A stretch of 8,549 nucleotides of DNA, taken from positions 1-8,549 of the forward strand of contig JAISEZ010000154.1 in assembly GCA_031263835.1 (NCBI GenBank), written 5' to 3'. Source of the DNA: Tannerella sp. Its GTDB lineage: Bacteria; Bacteroidota; Bacteroidia; Bacteroidales; Tannerellaceae. Within the stretch, counting starts at the first letter, position 1, and the number at the start of each line of letters is the position of its first letter. Under the pieces are notes generated by a model. The model was not told the origin of the DNA, made no database searches, and saw only the letters and a list, made by a program, of their open reading frames with translations. The position numbers were made by a program, and so were the translations under genes. Positions 4,190-8,549 of the stretch are shown piece after piece.

Positions 4190-5584
4190 TCAAAATTCCG
4201 CATTGTTCGGCGTTCGCGGAAACGGAATGACGTCGCGGATATTTGTCATGCCGGTAACGAACATCAACAGCCGCTCGAAGCCCAGCCCGAAACCGGAATG
4301 GGGCGCCGTTCCGAAACGCCGGATATCCAGGTACCATCCCATGTCTTTTTCAGGGATATTCATCTCCCTGGCGCGGGTGGCCAGTTTGTCATAATCCTCT
4401 TCGCGCTGCGAACCGCCGATGATTTCGCCGATTTTCGGAAACAGGACGTCCATCGCGCGCACCGTTTTTCCGTCGTCGTTCTGTTTCATGTAGAACGATT
4501 TGATTTCCTTCGGATAATCCGTCAGAATCACCGGACACTTGAAATGTTCTTCCACCAGATAACGTTCATGTTCGGCGGCCAGGTCTGCACCCCAGTATAT
4601 CGGAAATTCAAACTTCCAGCCTCCGGCAACGGCCTGTTCCAGTATCCGGATTCCTTCCGTGTAGGACAGGCGCACAAACGTCTGTTTCAATACGAAATTC
4701 AGCCGTTCGAACAGCTCTTTGTCAAACCGTTCGCTCAGGAAACGCAGGTCGTCGAGGCAATGATCCAGCGCCCACTGCACGCAATACCTGATAAAGTCTT
4801 CGGCCAGTTGCATGTTGTCCTCAATCTCGTTGAAGGCGACCTCCGGCTCGATCATCCAGAACTCGGCCAGATGGCGCGGGGTATTGGAATTTTCGGCGCG
4901 GAAGGTTGGCCCGAACGTGTATATCGCGCCCAGTCCCATCGCCGCCAGTTCGCCTTCCAGCTGTCCGGAGACGGTCAGGCCGGTCTGCTTGCCGAAAAAG
5001 TCGCGGTCATACAGGATGGAACCGTTTTCGTCTTTCCGGAGGTCATACAGGTTCAGGGTCGTGACCTGAAACATCTGTCCGGCGCCTTCGCAGTCGGAAG
5101 CGGTGATGATCGGCGTATGCACATATACGAATCCGCGTTCATGGAAAAAGGTATGGATCGCCATGGCCATGTGGTGGCCGATGCGGAAGATGGCGCCGAA
5201 CGTGTTTGTCCGCGGGCGCAGGTGGGCTATCGAGCGGAGAAATTCCAGCGTATGGCCTTTTTTCTGCAGGGGATACGTGCCCGGAACTCCGCCGTACACT
5301 TCTATTTCGTCCGCCTGCAGTTCCACGCTTTGTCCCTGTCCCTGCGAGGGCACCAGCTTTCCGGTCGCCCGGATGCATGCGCCCGTGGTAACCGCTTTCA
5401 GTTCCTCATCGCCAAACCGCCCCGTGTCTGCCACAATCTGCAGATCATGAATGGTCGAACCGTCATTCAGCGCAATAAACTGTACCTGCCTGTTGCCTCT
5501 CCGGGTGCGCACCCAGCCTTTCACGGTCATGGCAGCGCCCTGCGCATCCGTCTTCAGCGCATCTGCGATCCTTGTCCTTTCCAT
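4190..5584 (-). CDS. asnS: asparagine--tRNA ligase (AsnRS)
   Basis: A class IIb aminoacyl-tRNA synthetase that charges tRNA-Asn with asparagine in the cytoplasm. From the chosen ATG the product is 464 aa, the normal size. An N-terminal OB-fold for anticodon binding covers about residues 15-105 ([20 protein letters not shown]). The catalytic core follows, with the RPRTNTFGA segment, motif 2 ([21 protein letters not shown], about 228-248) and motif 3 ([10 protein letters not shown], about 431-440). The NTPRHLAEF form in motif 2 separates AsnRS from AspRS. An in-frame TTG five codons upstream (5599) would overlap the previous gene, but ATG followed by ERTRIADAL fits family N-termini better. The start lies seven bases after the pseudouridine synthase stop, so translation is probably coupled. 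All synthetase motifs look intact. Confidence 0.97.
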   Translation of the reverse strand: MERTRIADALKTDAQGAAMTVKGWVRTRRGNRQVQFIALNDGSTIHDLQIVADTGRFGDEELKAVTTGACIRATGKLVPSQGQGQSVELQADEIEVYGGVPGTYPLQKKGHTLEFLRSIAHLRPRTNTFGAIFRIGHHMAMAIHTFFHERGFVYVHTPIITASDCEGAGQMFQVTTLNLYDLRKDENGSILYDRDFFGKQTGLTVSGQLEGELAAMGLGAIYTFGPTFRAENSNTPRHLAEFWMIEPEVAFNEIEDNMQLAEDFIRYCVQWALDHCLDDLRFLSERFDKELFERLNFVLKQTFVRLSYTEGIRILEQAVAGGWKFEFPIYWGADLAAEHERYLVEEHFKCPVILTDYPKEIKSFYMKQNDDGKTVRAMDVLFPKIGEIIGGSQREEDYDKLATRAREMNIPEKDMGWYLDIRRFGTAPHSGFGLGFERLLMFVTGMTNIRDVIPFPRTPNNAEF

Positions 5585-5591
5585 ATCCGTC

Positions 5592-7025
5592 TTATTCAAA
5601 GGCGCCCATCCGGAGCATGTTCACTTCCTTTTCATTCAGGTAACGCCACTTGCCGCGTCCCAGGTTCTTTTTCGTCAGGCCGGCGAAATACACCCTGTCC
5701 AGCCTTACGACACGATAGCCGAGCGCTTCGAACATGCGGCGCACAATCCGGTTCCGTCCCGAATGAATCTCAATGCCTACCTGTTTTTTATCGCTTTCGT
5801 CGGCATAGCTGACGGCGTCGGCATGGATTTCACCGTCGTCCAGTTCAATTCCGGTAGCCAGTTTCTCCATGTCCTCGATGGCAACTTCCTTGTCAATCCA
5901 TACGTGATAGATTTTTTTCTTCTTGTAGGAAGGATGCGTGAGTTTGGATGCCAGGTCGCCGTCATTGGTGAGTAACAGTACGCCGGTCGTATTCCGGTCC
6001 AGGCGTCCGACGGGGTAGATGCGCTCTTTGCAGGCGTGTCTCACCAAATCCATCACCGTCCGGCGTTCCTGGGGATCGTCCGACGAGGTTACGCAGTTTT
6101 TCGGCTTGTTCAGCAGGATGTACAGTTTGCCTTCAATCTGCACGTGCCGGTCGTGGAACAATACGGCGTCCTGCCGCGTAATTTTGGTGCCCAGTTCCGT
6201 AATCACACTTCCGTTGACTCTCACGACGCCGGCCTGAATAAATTCATCGGCCTCGCGACGCGAACAGACGCCGGCATTCGCCAGAAACTTGTTCAGGCGG
6301 ATGGGTTCGTTCGGATCCGTCAGGGCTTCCTTGTACTTCAGCTGTTTCTGATAGTTGTACTTGGCATTCGGGTTATATCCGGGACGCGGTTGCGGGCGTC
6401 TGCCCGGCCCCCTCTCGCCCGGAGGACGGGCGCCGCCGGGACGGCCGGGGTGCGCGTACGGAGGACGATTGCCTTCATAGCCGCCGCCGACCCGTTCCCG
6501 TTTTTGATACCCCCTGTCCATATCCGGACGCCCCGAACGGGGCGGATATTCCCTCCGTTCACCGCCTCCTCCGTACGGCTGTCCCCCTCCATACGGCTGT
6601 ACCGGACGCGACGGCTGCTGATAGGGACGCCTTTCATCCATGCCGGATGACTGCGGAGGATAGGGACGCCTTTCTTCCATACCTCCGGACGATTGCGGAG
6701 GATAGGAACGTCTTTCATCCATACCTCCGGACGATTGCGGAGGATAGTTATAACGTCCTGTCTCCCGGTTGTCGCCGGCTCTGTAATCTCCGCCCCCGTA
6801 AGGAATTCGGTTATAATTCATACTCCGGCTGTCCTTGATACGCGGACGGCGTCCTGTTGACGGCCGGTTGCTGTCATACGTCTGGTAGCCGCTGCCGTCC
6901 CTGCTTGCATGATAGGCTGGTTTCCTTTCATAATTTCGTTCCTGCGAACCCGCATCTTCCCGCTGGTTTTCCGGGATACTGTTTTTCGGATACATTTCAG
7001 TTCCTTCTTTTTCTTCTGTTCCCAT
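5592..7025 (-). CDS. rluB: RluB/RsuA-family rRNA pseudouridine synthase with long low-complexity N-terminal extension
   Basis: The enzyme isomerises a uridine in rRNA to pseudouridine; for RluB the target is in 23S rRNA helix 80, but the exact target here is inferred. The product is 477 aa, about twice a bare RsuA-type enzyme. Residues 1-240 are Gly/Pro/Arg/Tyr/Ser-rich and disordered-looking, with three 13-14-residue repeats [13 protein letters not shown] (94-134) and [12 protein letters not shown] just before the folded part. An S4 RNA-binding domain starts at [19 protein letters not shown] (242-260). The catalytic domain has the [17 protein letters not shown] motif with catalytic Asp343, and ends with [17 protein letters not shown] (421-437). 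A second ATG at codon 11 (6995) is preceded by AAGGA at six bases, so the start could be there. It is followed by asnS after seven bases. Confidence 0.93.
   Translation of the reverse strand: MGTEEKEGTEMYPKNSIPENQREDAGSQERNYERKPAYHASRDGSGYQTYDSNRPSTGRRPRIKDSRSMNYNRIPYGGGDYRAGDNRETGRYNYPPQSSGGMDERRSYPPQSSGGMEERRPYPPQSSGMDERRPYQQPSRPVQPYGGGQPYGGGGERREYPPRSGRPDMDRGYQKRERVGGGYEGNRPPYAHPGRPGGARPPGERGPGRRPQPRPGYNPNAKYNYQKQLKYKEALTDPNEPIRLNKFLANAGVCSRREADEFIQAGVVRVNGSVITELGTKITRQDAVLFHDRHVQIEGKLYILLNKPKNCVTSSDDPQERRTVMDLVRHACKERIYPVGRLDRNTTGVLLLTNDGDLASKLTHPSYKKKKIYHVWIDKEVAIEDMEKLATGIELDDGEIHADAVSYADESDKKQVGIEIHSGRNRIVRRMFEALGYRVVRLDRVYFAGLTKKNLGRGKWRYLNEKEVNMLRMGAFE
6624..6746 (-). repeat. in-frame 42-bp tandem repeat within the pseudouridine synthase gene (three units)
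   Basis: Units at 6746-6705 and 6704-6663 are 42 bp each and differ at three positions by my count. The third unit (6662-6624) is 39 bp, one codon shorter and more diverged. They encode [28 protein letters not shown] and [13 protein letters not shown]. Every unit length is a multiple of three, so copy number can change without breaking the frame. Confidence 0.88.
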
Positions 7026-7112
7026 TTTTTTCTTTACATCAATTTGAGATTAAACTTCTGCAGTCTCACGATTGCTCTTCTTACTTTCACATTATTATTA
7101 ATTATAAATACA

Positions 7113-8456
7113 TTAAATTCCCACATAATTATGAGGCGTCACCGCCCTGAGTTCCTCTTTCACCGCCTCGTTCAGTTGCAGTGACTGAATGAACTGCGCG
7201 ATCGACGGGCCGGTGATTTCTTCATTCGTGCGCGTCAACGCCTTCAGCGCTTCATACGGCGCCGGATAACCTTCCCTGCGCAAAATGGTCTGAATCGCTT
7301 CCGCCACGACTGCCCAGCGCGCATCCAGCTCGCGATACAAAACTTCTTTCTGTAACAACAGTTTGTTCAGTCCTTTTGTTAAGCTTTTCAGTGCAATTTC
7401 GATGTGCGCCAGCGGCACGCCGACATTCCGCAGTACGGTCGAATCCGTCAAATCCCGCTGCAGGCGCGAAACGGGCAGTTTCATGCTCAGGTGTGTCAGG
7501 ATGGCATTGGCCATGCCCAGGTTTCCCTCCGCATTTTCAAAATCAATCGGATTGACTTTGTGCGGCATTGCGGACGAACCGACTTCGCCGGCCTTGATTT
7601 TCTGCTTGAAATACTCCATGGAGATATATTGCCAGAAGTCGCGGCTCAGATCCGTCAAAATCACATTGACCCGCCTGAGTCCGTCGAACAGCGCCGCCAG
7701 ATGGTCGTAATTGGATATCTGCGTCGTCCATTCCTCGCGTTTCAATCCCAGTTCGCCGTTGACAAAGCGGTCGGCGAAGGCTTTCCAGTCGTATCCGGGG
7801 TAGGCGGCATGATGTGCGTTGAAGTTTCCGGTGGCACCGCCGAACTTGGCGGATATCGGGATTTGCTTCAAGGCCCTGACCTGTTCTTCCAGGCGGTAAA
7901 CAAACACTTGTATTTCTTTGCCCAGCCGGGTCGGCGAGGCCGGTTGACCGTGCGTTTTTGCCAGCATCGGGATGTCTTTCCAGCTTTCGGCATATTCTTT
8001 CAATGCGTCAATTACTTCCTGCAGTTCGGGGTAATACACCTTTGCCAGCGCTTCTTTCAGCGAAAGGGGGACCGCCGTATTGTTAATGTCCTGCGACGTC
8101 AGCCCGAAATGAATAAACTCCCTGTAATCCTGCAACGAAAGCGCATCGAATTTTTCCTTGATGAAATATTCGACTGCTTTCACATCGTGGCTGGTGATCC
8201 GTTCGATCGTTTTGATTCGGGACGCGTCGTCAAGGGAAAAATCAAGATAAATCCGTCGCAACGTCGCCCTGGTTTCATCCGTGTCCAACGGTTTCAATGG
8301 GGGCAAAAAGCCGGCAAGCATGTTGAAATACTCAATTTCCACCCGTGTCCGGTAGCGAATCAATGCAAACTCGGAAAAATAGGATGCCAAAGCATCCGTC
8401 TGATCCCGATAGCGCCCATCCACAGGAGAAATAGCTGTCAACTTTGAAAAAATCAT
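7113..8456 (-). CDS. purB: adenylosuccinate lyase
   Basis: This enzyme catalyses two fumarate-releasing steps of purine synthesis, SAICAR to AICAR and adenylosuccinate to AMP. The product is 447 aa, in the usual 430-475 range, and belongs to the fumarase/aspartase superfamily. Its N-terminus, KLTAISPVDGRYRDQT, is characteristic of the PurB branch of the E. coli and Bacteroidota type. Catalytic landmarks are TSHDVKAVEYF (His90), GLTSQDINNTA, KTHGQPASPT (catalytic-acid His169), and the flexible signature loop GSSAMPHKVNP (293-303) carrying the catalytic serine. The C-terminus is PHNYVGI. The start is the only ATG compatible with the conserved N-terminus. The next gene begins 87 bases after its stop. 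Upstream is a full -7 promoter box. Nothing looks truncated or altered. Confidence 0.97.
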   Translation of the reverse strand: MIFSKLTAISPVDGRYRDQTDALASYFSEFALIRYRTRVEIEYFNMLAGFLPPLKPLDTDETRATLRRIYLDFSLDDASRIKTIERITSHDVKAVEYFIKEKFDALSLQDYREFIHFGLTSQDINNTAVPLSLKEALAKVYYPELQEVIDALKEYAESWKDIPMLAKTHGQPASPTRLGKEIQVFVYRLEEQVRALKQIPISAKFGGATGNFNAHHAAYPGYDWKAFADRFVNGELGLKREEWTTQISNYDHLAALFDGLRRVNVILTDLSRDFWQYISMEYFKQKIKAGEVGSSAMPHKVNPIDFENAEGNLGMANAILTHLSMKLPVSRLQRDLTDSTVLRNVGVPLAHIEIALKSLTKGLNKLLLQKEVLYRELDARWAVVAEAIQTILRREGYPAPYEALKALTRTNEEITGPSIAQFIQSLQLNEAVKEELRAVTPHNYVGI

Positions 8457-8476
8457 GTTTAATCGAAATTACCCGT

Positions 8477-8484
8477 CAAAGATA
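8477..8484 (-). promoter_or_regulatory. purB: candidate -7 box (TAnnTTTG) for purB
   Basis: The minus strand reads TATCTTTG, a perfect Bacteroidota -7 box, 20 bases before the purB ATG. This would give a short leader of about 10-15 nt. No TTTG is present at the expected upstream distance, so any -33 element is weak. The leader is A/T-rich without a Shine-Dalgarno match. The remaining DNA to the window end shows no further feature. Confidence 0.6.
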
Positions 8485-8549
8485 CGGCTTTTTTATTCAT
8501 TAGCGCCTATGATGACGGAAAAAAAATGATAACCGGATTATTTTAAGGG

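Noticed and set aside
4298..5812. A 504-codon open frame on the plus strand
   Set aside because: It lies antisense to asnS and the end of the pseudouridine synthase gene, both with intact family motifs on the minus strand. Its translation shows no recognisable domain and follows from low stop frequency opposite GC-rich genes.
7404..8447. A 347-codon open frame on the plus strand
   Set aside because: It is antisense to purB, whose catalytic motifs and full length are clear. The product is rich in Arg/Gln/Phe and shows no domain.

Overview
The window looks like a chromosomal segment from a member of the Bacteroidota, most likely order Bacteroidales. Three things point there. The AsnRS, RluB-type and PurB proteins read like Bacteroides/Parabacteroides/Porphyromonas versions from memory. 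The purB and etfB upstream regions carry TAnnTTTG, the -7 box of the Bacteroidota primary sigma factor. Start codons mostly follow A-rich leaders rather than strong Shine-Dalgarno sites. Coding DNA looks moderately GC-rich by eye, and intergenic DNA is unusually full of repeats. No database search was possible, so genus and species are not called.

All six supported genes lie on the minus strand, so transcription runs from high to low coordinates. At the right end is purB (8456-7113, adenylosuccinate lyase). It is followed by an rRNA pseudouridine synthase of the RluB family with a long Gly/Pro/Arg/Tyr-rich N-terminal extension (7025-5592). Seven bases further on is asnS (5584-4190, asparaginyl-tRNA synthetase). 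These are housekeeping genes for purine synthesis, ribosome modification and translation. Next come a repeat-bearing intergenic element (4061-4177) and a small secreted beta-barrel outer-membrane protein (4032-3433).

From about 2401 to 3432 there is roughly 1 kb with no credible gene. It is a mosaic of several short intergenic repeat families: 15-bp tandem units, a perfect 22-bp palindrome, an inverted pair of GCGAGGAGTTGCGAGG-type elements, three copies of a two- or three-hairpin module, a GGATT-rich element and a run of perfect hairpins. The open frames here are translations of repeats.

The left end carries an electron-transfer flavoprotein operon, etfB (2337-1465) then etfA (1446-427). 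After a 308-bp gap filled by a nested inverted repeat comes the first 39 codons of an acyl-CoA dehydrogenase that continues out of the window. EtfAB and the dehydrogenase should work together, passing electrons between acyl-CoA/enoyl-CoA and the flavoprotein. The EtfB nucleotide-binding loop is of the type known from electron-bifurcating flavoproteins.

I found no phage, transposase, CRISPR array, defence or RNA-gene system. The protein-coding content is ordinary. The least explained material is the intergenic repeats, above all the module whose stems differ between copies while base pairing is kept, and the palindromic element inside the etf-acyl-CoA dehydrogenase operon.
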